A DNA stretch of 64,000 nucleotides from Pseudomonas sp. BBP2017 (GTDB lineage: Bacteria > Pseudomonadota > Gammaproteobacteria > Pseudomonadales > Pseudomonadaceae): contig NZ_PVZN01000014.1 in NCBI RefSeq assembly GCF_003024385.1, forward strand, positions 85,708-149,707, in the 5' to 3' direction. A program made the position numbers and the translations under genes. The stretch's first letter is position 1. The number at the start of each line of letters is the position of its first letter. Below, piece after piece: positions 42,320 through 51,221 of the stretch. The notes beneath the pieces are model-generated. The model did no database searches. It had not been told where the DNA came from and was given only the letters and a program-made list of their open reading frames with translations.

Positions 42320-43261
42320 CTACGAGTCTGGCCGATGGTTATGATGATTGTGATGGTTATATGGCCAAGAGGACGCCGCAATATCGGCCGATAGTCTCGA
42401 AGGTGGGGCGGCCAGTTCTTCCAGGTGAGTGATAATGTCGTCCGGCTTGAGCACCAGTATGTCGCAGTCGAGTGTGTCCAGAATCATTTCGGCGGTGTTG
42501 CCGATCAAGGCGCCGCTGAGTCCGGTACGGGCTACGCTGCCGATCACCGTTAGCGCCGCTTCGAGTTTGTGCGCCAAGTACGGGATTAGTACCTCTGCCG
42601 GGCCTTCCTCGATATGCAGGTGTTCGTCGCTGATGTGGAATTCGGTCTGGAATTTCTTGCATTGCTCGCTATAGAAAGCCTGAATGCTCTCTTTGACTTG
42701 AAGCATGGGGTCGCTCGCTGAGAGCATGGGGTAGGGGTGGGCGCTCACCATGTGTAGAGCGCCGCCGGCCAGTTGGGCGATGTCGTATCCGTGGCTGACG
42801 ATACCGGAATGAAGGACCCGATGCTCCACGTCACTATTGCCGACATCGACGGCCGCAAGAATGGTGCTACCGCTCCAAGGCCTGGCTGTTTTTACCATTA
42901 GCACCGGGCTGGGGCAGTATCGCAGCAGTTTCCAATCCTCAGGGGTGAGAAGGGGCTTTATCAGCGGTTTATCGGGTAAGTGCTGGGTGATTACAAGGCC
43001 GCAGCCTTCCGCCTGTTGAGCGGCGATGATGGATTTGTGTGAACTTCCATGCCAGGCTTGTTGAACGCTGATGCTATAGCCCTCCTTTTGCATAGCACTC
43101 TGCATGTCGTGTAAGTAGGGAGAGTGATGATTTCCCTTGCAACAGACCAGCAGGTGCAGGTGCGATTGGGTAGCGCTGGCAATCATTTTGGCTCTGTTCA
43201 GGATCTGATCCGTGGACTGTTGCGAATCCACCACCACCAAGGTGCTGCGAACTGTGTGCAT
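42320..43261 (-). CDS. Tandem universal stress protein with His-rich tail
   Basis: The 313-residue UspE-like protein begins MHTVRSTLVVVDSQQSTDQI. Its second domain contains LTVIGSVARTGLSGALIGNT, then AEMILDTLDCDILVLKPDD, a good nucleotide-binding pattern. The C terminus ends NHHNHHNHRPDS, an unusual His/Asn run next to an IS remnant. No ANR box is visible upstream, unlike the other two Usp genes. Confidence 0.88.
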   Translation of the reverse strand: MHTVRSTLVVVDSQQSTDQILNRAKMIASATQSHLHLLVCCKGNHHSPYLHDMQSAMQKEGYSISVQQAWHGSSHKSIIAAQQAEGCGLVITQHLPDKPLIKPLLTPEDWKLLRYCPSPVLMVKTARPWSGSTILAAVDVGNSDVEHRVLHSGIVSHGYDIAQLAGGALHMVSAHPYPMLSASDPMLQVKESIQAFYSEQCKKFQTEFHISDEHLHIEEGPAEVLIPYLAHKLEAALTVIGSVARTGLSGALIGNTAEMILDTLDCDILVLKPDDIITHLEELAAPPSRLSADIAASSWPYNHHNHHNHRPDS

Positions 43262-44009
43262 GATCGTCTTCCTGTGCGTGAGTACAGTTTTTATACAGAC
43301 GGGGACACATGGCGCTTGGCCGGTGACCTGTGGGCGGGTTGTACCCATTGCTCGTCAACCCTTGCCCCACTTGTCGCTCAAGCTCACTAATGACTTCATG
43401 CACGCGACAGCTAAAGCCGAATCTCGCCCGCTCAACTCGATTGTTGACGCTTGAATCGAGCGGAAATTAGTAATCACGGAACTGATCGCTATTTCAAATG
43501 CGCAAATTGTATTTTCCAATGCTTATGCATAGGATTGGTTGAGGTGTAACGCGCAAGTTACACCGGGTGTCGCTGCAGCTGCTTGTCGGTATGCTGCTGG
43601 CAAATGAAACTTGTGAGCCTGTACCGCCTTCATGCCATTGTCTAGATGGAAGCTGCCGGTGTCATCGTGTGACTATATTTGCCCTCTGAGAGTGCGGTCT
43701 GTGATCAACTCAATGGCCAAACATTATGATCGCTAATGTGGTTAAGGATTTGGCTTTCGGACGGTTGAATTAGTTTATTTTTACCTAAGCGAGGCCATGA
43801 GCAACAAGTGTTTGATCTTATGCGGTTAGCTTAGGTATCGATGACAGAAAATTTATAAGTAGACTGCCGCATCCTCCGCCATGTTCATCGGGTTTGCAGG
43901 CATCTGATCTGTGATTGTGGCGCGTGCATTTCGTCGGCAGGGCAAGAACTTAATGGGGCGTGCTAGGTCATACCGGATACTCAATCCTACCTTTGGAGCC
44001 GTACAAAAA
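43262..44009. other. Long intergenic region
   Basis: About 750 bp, moderately AT-rich, without a gene I can support. It separates the divergent Usp gene from the Gly-rich secreted gene and must hold both promoters. The open frames here lack ribosome sites. Confidence 0.4.
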
Positions 44010-44459
44010 ATGAAGAAAACCATGGCCGTGCTTGCCTGTGCATTTTTGATGGGGACAGCAGCGCTGTTACCGGCCGACCTTTCTCCTATCGGCTCAGCTT
44101 ACGCACGGGGTAACGGGGGCGGTGGTGGCCACGGTGGTGGCAATGGAGGTGGCCATGGTGGCGGGCACGGAGGCGGCATGGGCGCAGGAAATGGCAGCCA
44201 TGGTGGTAAAAGCAACGGTGCCGGTTTTGGAGGTGATCATTCCGGTACGGCGACGCGAGATCACGGCGTGAGTGGTCAGCACTACGGCAGCGACCGCAAT
44301 AGCGATAATGGTCATGGTACTTCCACTTCCGGTATCGCTCATTCCAAGGACACCCGCGGCTTGTCCAAGTCAACCGCAATATCATCAACCACTCCGGGTG
44401 ATCATAATGCTAAAGGGCTAGGCAACGCGGTTAGGTCGTCCTCTAAAAATGATCGATGA
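44010..44459 (+). CDS. Secreted Gly/His/Ser-rich protein
   Basis: The 149-residue product starts with a signal peptide (MKKTMAVLACAFLMGTAALL, cleavage near SAYA). A run of GGG-H repeats follows (RGNGGGGGHGGGNGGGHGGG...), and then a Ser/Thr/Asp-rich region. It appears disordered; histidines could bind metals. Function unknown. A terminator follows. Confidence 0.75.
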   Translation: MKKTMAVLACAFLMGTAALLPADLSPIGSAYARGNGGGGGHGGGNGGGHGGGHGGGMGAGNGSHGGKSNGAGFGGDHSGTATRDHGVSGQHYGSDRNSDNGHGTSTSGIAHSKDTRGLSKSTAISSTTPGDHNAKGLGNAVRSSSKNDR

Positions 44460-44504
44460 TACGATTGGCTCTTGAGTAGCCAGGTCGATCTGAGTCCTTC
44501 GACG

Positions 44505-44530
44505 AAGCCCAGCCCCGCGCTGGGCTTTTT
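44505..44530 (+). terminator. Rho-independent terminator
   Basis: aagcccagc-cccgc-gctgggctt is followed by ttt, 45 bp after the Gly-rich gene. Confidence 0.85.
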
Positions 44531-44643
44531 GCATCTGGCGCCCCTTAATTCCCGAACCTCACACAGTTCGCCGACTATCTCCAGCAACGCGGATTCAATC
44601 CGGGCGTAAAATAGCAGTGCTACCTCATCAGAAGGAGCCGCAC

Positions 44644-44835
44644 ATGGATATCGACCAACTGGATCAACCGTTGTCGGCGCAAACCGTTTGGGATCAGTAC
44701 TTCTGTGCTGCATTAATTGCGGAAAGCAATCTGACTGCACCGATTGTAGGAGGAGTCACTCACGAAGACCGGCAAAATCTGCTGATTGAACGGGCCAAAG
44801 CGCTCGCCGACAAGATGATGGAAAACAGAAAATAA
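44644..44835 (+). CDS. Small conserved-type hypothetical protein
   Basis: The 63-residue product MDIDQLDQPLSAQTVWDQYF has AGAAGGAG upstream and ends in a charged helix (LIERAKALADKMMENRK). No domain is recognised. Its own terminator (agcccagccttcgtgctgggct, 44840-44862) follows, so it is monocistronic. Confidence 0.7.
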   Translation: MDIDQLDQPLSAQTVWDQYFCAALIAESNLTAPIVGGVTHEDRQNLLIERAKALADKMMENRK

Positions 44836-44838
44836 CCA

Positions 44839-44863
44839 CAGCCCAGCCTTCGTGCTGGGCTTT
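44839..44863 (+). terminator. Terminator hairpin
   Basis: agcccagc-cttc-gtgctgggctttc, directly after the 63-residue gene. Confidence 0.8.
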
Positions 44864-44986
44864 CACACCTGGGGATTAGGGACTATTGCTGATGCATCGG
44901 TACTTGACCCCGCAGCTTGGGGTGAACTTTTTTGGCCAGTAGCGTCTACATTGCAGGGGACATCCCCCCTTTCTGAGAGAACGCAA

Positions 44987-45433
44987 ATGTTCAGACCCAG
45001 GTCAGTGATAGCTGTACTTACCAGCCTTGTACTCGTAGCAGGCTCTGCTGGTGCGTTGGCCGACCCGGGCGGAAATGGCCAAGGGCACGGCAAGGGTAAT
45101 TCGCAAAAAGCCCAAGGCCACAGCGGCCAGGGGCAAGGGAAGGCCTCCGATTGGAGCCATGGGCCTAGTGTTGACCGTGGCAGCGTTCTCAGCGTGTTGA
45201 CGAGCTACCGTGACTATTGGAGTCCGGGGGCTGCGCTGCCTCCGGGCATCCAGAAGAATTTAGCCAGAGGAAAGCCCCTGCCACCCGGAATTGCCAAGAA
45301 GCTCGATGGACGGCTGCTGGGACATCTGCCGCGTTACGAGGGTTATGAGTGGCAGCAAGTCGGGACGGATCTGATTCTGGTAGCTATTGCGACGGGCATC
45401 ATTTACGAAGTGCTCAATGGCGCTCTGGACTAG
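44987..45433 (+). CDS. CigR-like secreted protein
   Basis: The 148-residue product has a signal peptide (MFRPRSVIAVLTSLVLVAGS, cleavage near GALA-DPGG), a Gly/Gln/Lys-rich low-complexity segment and a C-terminal region with ALPPGIQKNLARGKPLPPGI and YEGYEWQQVGTDLILVAIAT, IIYEVLNGALD. This matches the anti-virulence regulator CigR / RcnB-like family. CigR inhibits a kinase effector in Salmonella; the role in Pseudomonas is unknown. Confidence 0.82.
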   Translation: MFRPRSVIAVLTSLVLVAGSAGALADPGGNGQGHGKGNSQKAQGHSGQGQGKASDWSHGPSVDRGSVLSVLTSYRDYWSPGAALPPGIQKNLARGKPLPPGIAKKLDGRLLGHLPRYEGYEWQQVGTDLILVAIATGIIYEVLNGALD

Positions 45434-45670
45434 GCGCTGAACCGCTTTTTTTTACATCGAGCAAACGTAATCTCATTTGCTGACTCGACATTCAAATGTC
45501 GCCCAAGGTGCGTTTTTGCTGACCGCGACGCAATCGCTCATCGGCAGGGCGGCGGCATAACGACGGTGAGTGGCGCACCTCACCCAGCCCAGCAGCACTT
45601 GCAATGACAGTCATGGCCCCGTTCATTATAATTTGATTAACATTCGCCGACTGAAAGTAACAGACGTTTT

Positions 45671-45871
45671 ATGGAAACCAAGACTGCCCGCCTTACCGTT
45701 CTCATTGACCCTCACAAGAAGAAGGCGTTAGAGGAATTGTGCGCCGCACAGGATTTGACGCCGTCGCAGGTTGTGCGGCAACTGATCAGGGATTACCTGG
45801 ACCACCATGGCGTCACGTATGCGACCAAGACCACGCTGACGGCCAATGCCAAGACACCACGTCGTGGATAA
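45671..45871 (+). CDS. Ribbon-helix-helix (CopG-like) protein
   Basis: The 66-residue product METKTARLTVLIDPHKKKAL then LTPSQVVRQLIRDYLDHHG shows the beta-helix-helix pattern of an Arc/CopG fold, so it probably binds DNA as a dimer. No partner toxin is visible. It converges on the SulP gene 33 bp away. Its target could be the palindrome upstream of SulP or its own promoter; this is inference. Confidence 0.75.
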   Translation: METKTARLTVLIDPHKKKALEELCAAQDLTPSQVVRQLIRDYLDHHGVTYATKTTLTANAKTPRRG

Positions 45872-45903
45872 GCGTTAGCCGTCATCAGATCAACGCGTCA
45901 GCT

Positions 45904-47559
45904 CTAGGGAGAGGGCGGTGTCGCTTGAACCTCTTCTTCCAGCGCTGCGATGAATGCGTCGTGGTAATGCCCCGTCCCAAGGGTCTTCAGGATACCCGCC
46001 TTGTCGAGCTTGCTGAGCACCTTGCGGTTTGCTTCGCAGAGCTTCACCACGATGTGCCGCTTATGCAGTTGCTGGATCACTTCCTCCAGCGTTTGCAAGC
46101 CGGTGATGTCCACGAACGGCACCCGCTTCAAGCGGATCACCAACAACCGCGGATCGGTGTGGGTTTGCGACAGGACACGTTCGAAGGTTTCCGCTGCACC
46201 AAAGAACAATGGCCCTTCGATCGTATACACCAGTACCCCCGGCGGTAACTGAACTCGGTTATTGGCACGCAGTTCACTGGTCAGTTCCTCTTCGACAACC
46301 TGTTGCACTTCTACCGACGAGGCCATGCGCCGCATGAATTGGAGCATGGCGAGGATCACGCCGATGTTCACCGCAATCACCAGGTCGCTGAAAACGGTCA
46401 GGCTGAAGGTGATCAGCAGGATGGCAACGTCGGCCCGTGGCGCACGCTGCAGCATGTGGCTGAAGTGTTTAAGTTCGCTCATGTTGTAGGCGACGACGAA
46501 CAGGATCGCGGCCAGCGCGCAGAGTGGGATGTTCGAGGCCAGTGGCGCCAGGAACACGATGATCATTACCAGGGTCAGGGCATGTGTCACGCCGGCTAGC
46601 GGGCCGGTGGCGCCGTTGCGAATATTGGTCGCAGTTCGCGCGATCGCACCAGTGGCGGCGAAGCCACCGAACAGCGGGGCGACCAGATTGGCGATGCCCT
46701 GCCCGATTAGCTCCTGATTGGAGTCGTGCTTGGTTCCTGCCATGCCATCGGCAACCACTGCCGACAGCAACGATTCAATGGCGCCAAGCATGGCAATGGC
46801 GAAGGCCGGACCGATCAGTTCGATCACCCGTGATACCGAGATGTCTGGCCAGGCGAAGGATGGCAGACCCTGGGGGATTTCGCCAAAGGCGCTGCCGATG
46901 GTGGCCACGCCATCGAAATGAAACAGTGATTGAATCAGTGTGGCGAACACCATTGCCACCAGCGGTCCAGGTATGCGCTTGAGCAGCGGTAACCTGGGCG
47001 ACACGAGGAGTAGGGCGAGGCTGGCGATGGCGAGCAATGTGGTGGCGACATGCAGTTCGGGCAGTGTTTGCAACAAGTGCCAGAGCTTTTCGTGAAAGTG
47101 TCCGCCATTGACCTTGGGCAGACCGAAGAAGTCTTGCCATTGCCCTACCCAAATGATCACCCCAATCCCCGCAGTGAAGCCGACGATCACTGGGTCAGGA
47201 ATGAACTTGATGATGGCGCCCAGGCGAGTGACGCCAAGTAGCAACAAAATGGCGCCGGCCATCAGGGTGGCGAGCTGCAGGCCATCCACGCCGTATTGGG
47301 CGGTGATCCCTGCGAGTATCACGATAAAGGCGCCGGTCGGCCCGGCAATCTGCAAACGACTGCCACCCAGCAGTGAGACCAGCAAACCGCCGATGATCGC
47401 CGTGTAGATACCTTGTTCCGGCTTAACCCCAGAGGCGATGGCAAAGGCCATGGCGAGAGGGAGTGCCACGACACCGACTATCACACCGGATACAAGGTTG
47501 CGTACCCAATGTTCCCGTCTGAACAACCCGGCTTTCCAGGCTTCGCGTACTGCAATCAT
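45904..47559 (-). CDS. SulP-family anion transporter with STAS domain
   Basis: The 551-residue protein has 10-14 membrane helices (VVALPLAMAFAIASGVKPEQ, GSRLQIAGPTGAFIVILAGI, FGGFAATGAIARTATNIRNG) and a C-terminal STAS domain from about 440 (PGVLVYTIEGPLFFGAAETF; VDITGLQTLEEVIQQLHKR). SulP proteins carry sulfate, bicarbonate or C4-dicarboxylates; the substrate here is not evident. The gene ends near the RHH gene and starts after a palindromic operator candidate. Confidence 0.94.
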   Translation of the reverse strand: MIAVREAWKAGLFRREHWVRNLVSGVIVGVVALPLAMAFAIASGVKPEQGIYTAIIGGLLVSLLGGSRLQIAGPTGAFIVILAGITAQYGVDGLQLATLMAGAILLLLGVTRLGAIIKFIPDPVIVGFTAGIGVIIWVGQWQDFFGLPKVNGGHFHEKLWHLLQTLPELHVATTLLAIASLALLLVSPRLPLLKRIPGPLVAMVFATLIQSLFHFDGVATIGSAFGEIPQGLPSFAWPDISVSRVIELIGPAFAIAMLGAIESLLSAVVADGMAGTKHDSNQELIGQGIANLVAPLFGGFAATGAIARTATNIRNGATGPLAGVTHALTLVMIIVFLAPLASNIPLCALAAILFVVAYNMSELKHFSHMLQRAPRADVAILLITFSLTVFSDLVIAVNIGVILAMLQFMRRMASSVEVQQVVEEELTSELRANNRVQLPPGVLVYTIEGPLFFGAAETFERVLSQTHTDPRLLVIRLKRVPFVDITGLQTLEEVIQQLHKRHIVVKLCEANRKVLSKLDKAGILKTLGTGHYHDAFIAALEEEVQATPPSP

Positions 47560-47591
47560 CGCAGGCTCCCCAAGTGGTGCATGTGCATAGT

Positions 47592-47610
47592 ATTATCATG
47601 TGGTGATAAT
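47592..47610. promoter_or_regulatory. Operator-like palindrome upstream of the SulP gene
   Basis: attatca-tgtgg-tgataat is a perfect 7-bp inverted repeat with a 5-bp spacer, 33 bp upstream of the SulP start codon. Confidence 0.5.
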
Positions 47611-47728
47611 GGCGAGTGCTTAGAGCTGGCAGGACCAGTGCAAATCCGGGCGCTGCCGATTCAGCAGTAGTGAAGTCGGCCAGTCTTGAGTAGAAACGTG
47701 CAAACGCGGATGTCGCGTGGTGACTTGA

Positions 47729-47959
47729 ATGAAACGAAACGATGTGAAGGCTCGGCATGCCGAAGGCGTATGCTTTGACACCCACGTAATTGCGAACCCG
47801 ACTAACACCAAAGAGTGGATCGTGTTCTTCAAGAAAAACGCCGGAAGAAGCTTTTTTCTGGTGGATGAGAACGAGGAAGTCGAGTCGTTTGTGCACCTGG
47901 ATGATTTGATCCACGAACTACGCGACCTCGGCATCAAGAACGCGGAAATCCATTTCTAA
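47729..47959 (+). CDS. Hypothetical protein
   Basis: The 76-residue product MKRNDVKARHAEGVCFDTHV contains EWIVFFKKNAGRSFFLVDEN and ends ELRDLGIKNAEIHF, a small alpha/beta domain. It is similar in type to unannotated proteins in other pseudomonads, but I cannot name it. It is separated from the kinase gene by 249 bp. Confidence 0.65.
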   Translation: MKRNDVKARHAEGVCFDTHVIANPTNTKEWIVFFKKNAGRSFFLVDENEEVESFVHLDDLIHELRDLGIKNAEIHF

Positions 47960-48208
47960 CCACCGCTGGCTGTCCAGCGACCTGAATTGAGCTGTAAGAC
48001 GCGCCGCCATGCCACCTGAAATCAAAGGTGTCACGCTAAACAAAGCCCACTGCTTGGACGCTTGGGTTTATGGCGCGGCTGCAACTCACTGGTCTGGTCG
48101 ATGCTGTTCAAATGTACGGCTAAAGTGTAGGTAGCGTTGGTGTCTGTCTGGGCCGCCGACTATCAAGGACGTTTAATCGTTGCTGTTTACGCTTGGCGAG
48201 TCTCTTCT

Positions 48209-49657
48209 ATGCATGCAGCGTCATTCTGGTCCAGATACTTTCCTGTTCGCGGCGCCCGTTTCATTGGCACCACTGAGCCGTTCGATCTGCTGCGCTGGTT
48301 CTCGGTCATCAGCTTTCTGATCATTGGTGCTGTTGCCATTGGCCTGGGATCGCTGTCGACGCGGTTTCTGATGAATGAGAGCCTCGAACGCGACGCGCTG
48401 TTGTCGGCTCAGTTCATCCAGGCAGTGGCCATCGGCGAAATTCGCCATCACGACCTCTCGGGCATGCAGATGGGGGCGGTGCTGGCGCCGTCGGTGTATG
48501 GCATGTTGAACGAGGAAACGGCGCTTAACCGGGGGCGCGCACGTTCCGAGTTTCTGGACCATCTCGCCCATCTTCCGGATATTTTGTTAGCGACTATCTA
48601 TTCGCCTGATCGGGTCGTTGCCTGGTCAACCAATCCGGCATTGGTGGGGCGCAAGATAGTGGGAGATGCAGCACTGGAGGCCGCTTTTACCTCCAGGGAA
48701 CGCGTTTCGGCGAGGTATAACGAGGTTCAGGATGGACGGCTCGAGCAGCAGTTTATTCAGCCGCCACAGGCGTTCTTTATCGAGAACTACATTCCGCTGA
48801 TTGATGAACAAGGCAATGTTCTGGCGATGGTGGAAATTTATAAAGAACCGGTGGACTTGATCGAGAGGGTCAATCGGGGCTTTCGCCTGATTTGGATGGC
48901 CACGGCGCTGGGCGGGCTGGGCATTTACTTCGGGCTGTTCTGGATCGTCTGGCGGGCATCGAAGTTGCTGGCCTCCCAGCAGGATCAACTGGTGGCCAAC
49001 AAGACCTATGGCGGCCTGGTGGAAATGTCGACCGCGGTCGCGCATAGCATGCGTAACCCGTTGGCAAGCATCCGCACCAGCGCCGAGCTGGCGCAAAGCA
49101 TGAAGGGGCAGCCAGCCGGGAAAAATATTGCGGATATTGTCAGTCAGGTTGACCGCATGTCGATCTGGGTAAGGGATTTGTTGCTGTGTCTACGGCCGTT
49201 GCGGGGAGAGTCGGAACAGGTTGATCTGGTCGGCGCCGTTCATTCGGTGTTGAGTGCCTTTGAGCAGCAACTGGCTTACTCGAAAGTCCAGGTAGCGTTT
49301 GTTTCTGGGCCCACCCCACTGGTGGTGAGTCATCAGCTGTTACTCGCGCAGGTGCTCAACAGCGTGATTGCCAATGCCATTGAAGCAATGCCTGATGGCG
49401 GCCGGTTGGCGATCAGCACCAGTCTGTCTGCAGATGGGAAAAAGCTCTACCTCTCGATCAACGATAGCGGTAAAGGCATGACCCGCCAGCAGGAGATGAT
49501 GGCCTTCAAGTCGTTCTACACCACTAAACTGGGCGGGCTGGGCATCGGTTTGATCATGGTCAAGCAGATCATGGAGCGCTTTGGCGGGGATGTGAGTCTC
49601 AGTAGTCAGGAGCAGGTGGGGACCAGTGTTTGTCTTTGTTTCAAAGTCGCTAGCTGA
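48209..49657 (+). CDS. Orphan sensor histidine kinase
   Basis: The roughly 482-residue protein has two membrane helices (about 30-52 and 230-250) around a periplasmic sensor. A HisKA-type H box AVAHSMRNPLASIRTSAELA follows near 273-292 and an HATPase with NSVIANAIEAMPDGG, DSGKGMTRQQ and GGLGIGLIMVKQIMERFGGD. It resembles NtrB/AtoS-type kinases. No response regulator is encoded nearby, so the partner is elsewhere. I preferred the ATG at 48209 to an upstream GTG frame. Confidence 0.9.
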   Translation: MHAASFWSRYFPVRGARFIGTTEPFDLLRWFSVISFLIIGAVAIGLGSLSTRFLMNESLERDALLSAQFIQAVAIGEIRHHDLSGMQMGAVLAPSVYGMLNEETALNRGRARSEFLDHLAHLPDILLATIYSPDRVVAWSTNPALVGRKIVGDAALEAAFTSRERVSARYNEVQDGRLEQQFIQPPQAFFIENYIPLIDEQGNVLAMVEIYKEPVDLIERVNRGFRLIWMATALGGLGIYFGLFWIVWRASKLLASQQDQLVANKTYGGLVEMSTAVAHSMRNPLASIRTSAELAQSMKGQPAGKNIADIVSQVDRMSIWVRDLLLCLRPLRGESEQVDLVGAVHSVLSAFEQQLAYSKVQVAFVSGPTPLVVSHQLLLAQVLNSVIANAIEAMPDGGRLAISTSLSADGKKLYLSINDSGKGMTRQQEMMAFKSFYTTKLGGLGIGLIMVKQIMERFGGDVSLSSQEQVGTSVCLCFKVAS

Positions 49658-49760
49658 CAGCTTGCCACAGAACCGTACCCTCCAACGCTGCAGACTCGGC
49701 AAATCAACGTGAGTCCGCCTTAGGCGGGCCCAGTTGCTGAGGCCGCAAAGCACTGCAGCG

Positions 49761-50123
49761 CTAATAGCCTGAGCCCCCCATGCCCCCCATATTACTGGGT
49801 GGTTCCTTGGATTTCTGTTGGGCGCGACTCCACTGCGCGCAGGTCATGAAACTCTTGTGGTCCACTTTTCCGGCGCCATCGAAGCTGACATGGTAAGGCT
49901 GTTCTTCGCCGGGTCGGGTGAGCATGTAGTCAAAGCAGGTACCGGGCACCACGGTACGTTCGGTTTCTGATAATGGCTTGCCGCCAATGCGCTGGACTTG
50001 TGCTTTGTCCATGCCCGTCTCAACCTTTGCAACCAGTGGCTGGTCCCGATAGACATGGGCGTCAGTAGCGCAGCCAGCTAGCGCTGATAGCACGGCGGCC
50101 AGCGCGACAACAGGCTTGTTCAT
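49761..50123 (-). CDS. osmE: Osmotically inducible lipoprotein OsmE
   Basis: The 120-residue product starts with a lipoprotein signal (MNKPVVALAAVLSALAGC; lipobox LAGC), then VETGMDKAQVQRIGGKPLSE, GTCFDYML and YHVSFDGAGKVDHKSF, which match OsmE (BamE-like fold). A Gly/Met-rich tail (NMGGMGGSGY) is added. It sits in the outer membrane and is usually RpoS- and osmo-induced. Confidence 0.92.
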   Translation of the reverse strand: MNKPVVALAAVLSALAGCATDAHVYRDQPLVAKVETGMDKAQVQRIGGKPLSETERTVVPGTCFDYMLTRPGEEQPYHVSFDGAGKVDHKSFMTCAQWSRAQQKSKEPPSNMGGMGGSGY

Positions 50124-50291
50124 GACAGTGCTCTCGATAGTGAGTGTCGTAAAGAAACGCCTGGGCACATCAATTAAATTAAAGCTGAGCGCTGTCGGGC
50201 GTGCCAAACAATCTCAGGCACTATCAGCCTGTTGCTATGCTTCTCAGACACGCGATGTAGTGTGCGGTTTTGACGTTCCGACACCGCCGGG

Positions 50292-50876
50292 ATGGGCCCT
50301 ATGGAACCCATACAGGATTACGTTGTGAACCTCGTAACAGCCCAGTCAGGCTGGTTGTCTGAGGTGTCAACGTTGTTGACGGCCGTGGTGGCGTTTGCTT
50401 CGGTGTTCGTCGCGTGTGTCGCCGTACGCTTGAGTGCCAGGCAGATAAAAATGCATGAACAGCACAATCGACGGATGGCAACGCCACATCTTTCAGCCTG
50501 GAACAGCACCGACGTCGAGACCAGGTCCTACTGTTTCACGCTGGAAAACAATGGGCTGGGGCCGGCCATCATTCGTGAGGTGTGCCTCTGGGTTGATGGC
50601 GTGCAACTGCAGGGCGAGGGGCCGGATTTGCTCGAGGCGGCCAGTCGCAGGTTGTTCGGGGCTATTCCTTATGAACAACACGCCGAATGGTTCATCGTCG
50701 GCGAGTTCATTCCACCTGGTAAAAAATTCAACACCACTACAGTGATGCTGGAAGACCATGAGCCTGCGGCGGTCATGGCCATTGCCAAGAGTCGATTACG
50801 CTTGCTGATTCGCTACGACAGTATCCTTGGCAATTCTTATGTCTACGATTCGGATAGCTGGCGGGATCTTCAGTGA
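50292..50876 (+). CDS. Membrane-anchored hypothetical protein
   Basis: The 194-residue product has one N-terminal transmembrane helix (VSTLLTAVVAFASVFVACVA, about 24-44) and a soluble domain starting near residue 60 (HLSAWNSTDVETRSYCFTLE, NNGLGPAIIREV). The pattern resembles a common family of unknown function with a single-pass anchor and an Ig-like fold. An ATG at 50301 is an alternative start. It may be coupled to the small gene that follows. Confidence 0.75.
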   Translation: MGPMEPIQDYVVNLVTAQSGWLSEVSTLLTAVVAFASVFVACVAVRLSARQIKMHEQHNRRMATPHLSAWNSTDVETRSYCFTLENNGLGPAIIREVCLWVDGVQLQGEGPDLLEAASRRLFGAIPYEQHAEWFIVGEFIPPGKKFNTTTVMLEDHEPAAVMAIAKSRLRLLIRYDSILGNSYVYDSDSWRDLQ

Positions 50877-50893
50877 TCATTGAGGGACGTCCG

Positions 50894-51082
50894 ATGACAA
50901 GGCCAAGTGCGATCGTATTGGCTGGATTCATTGCGTGGGCGTTGGCGCGACTGATTCAGTCCTGCATTCATCTGGCCTCGCAACGCGTTGCGGCGGTCTT
51001 CTGCAGGTTTGCCGCATTCGCTGTACAGCTGGCGATTGCCGTTTATTGGAGCGTACGGCTCTTGGCATTGGCCAGCGGCTAA
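50894..51082 (+). CDS. Small membrane protein
   Basis: The 62-residue product MTRPSAIVLAGFIAWALARL has two hydrophobic segments. GAGGG lies 8 nt upstream. A GTG start at 50873 overlapping the previous stop is also possible. Function unknown. Confidence 0.55.
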   Translation: MTRPSAIVLAGFIAWALARLIQSCIHLASQRVAAVFCRFAAFAVQLAIAVYWSVRLLALASG

Positions 51083-51141
51083 CCAGGCAATCCGTTTTCG
51101 TGCACGGTGAAACAAGCCGAGCCACCTGGAAGGTTGACAGC

Positions 51142-51175
51142 GGAGTTCACACGAGCATGGCTGAACTCCTTTCTT
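51142..51175 (+). terminator. Probable terminator
   Basis: ggagttca-N12-tgaactcc is followed by tttctt, downstream of the small membrane gene and before the convergent yghU. Confidence 0.55.
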
Positions 51176-51221
51176 AGCGGCTTGTTTGCGAAGCAGTGAT
51201 GGACGCCGGGCCTGCAGGCGC

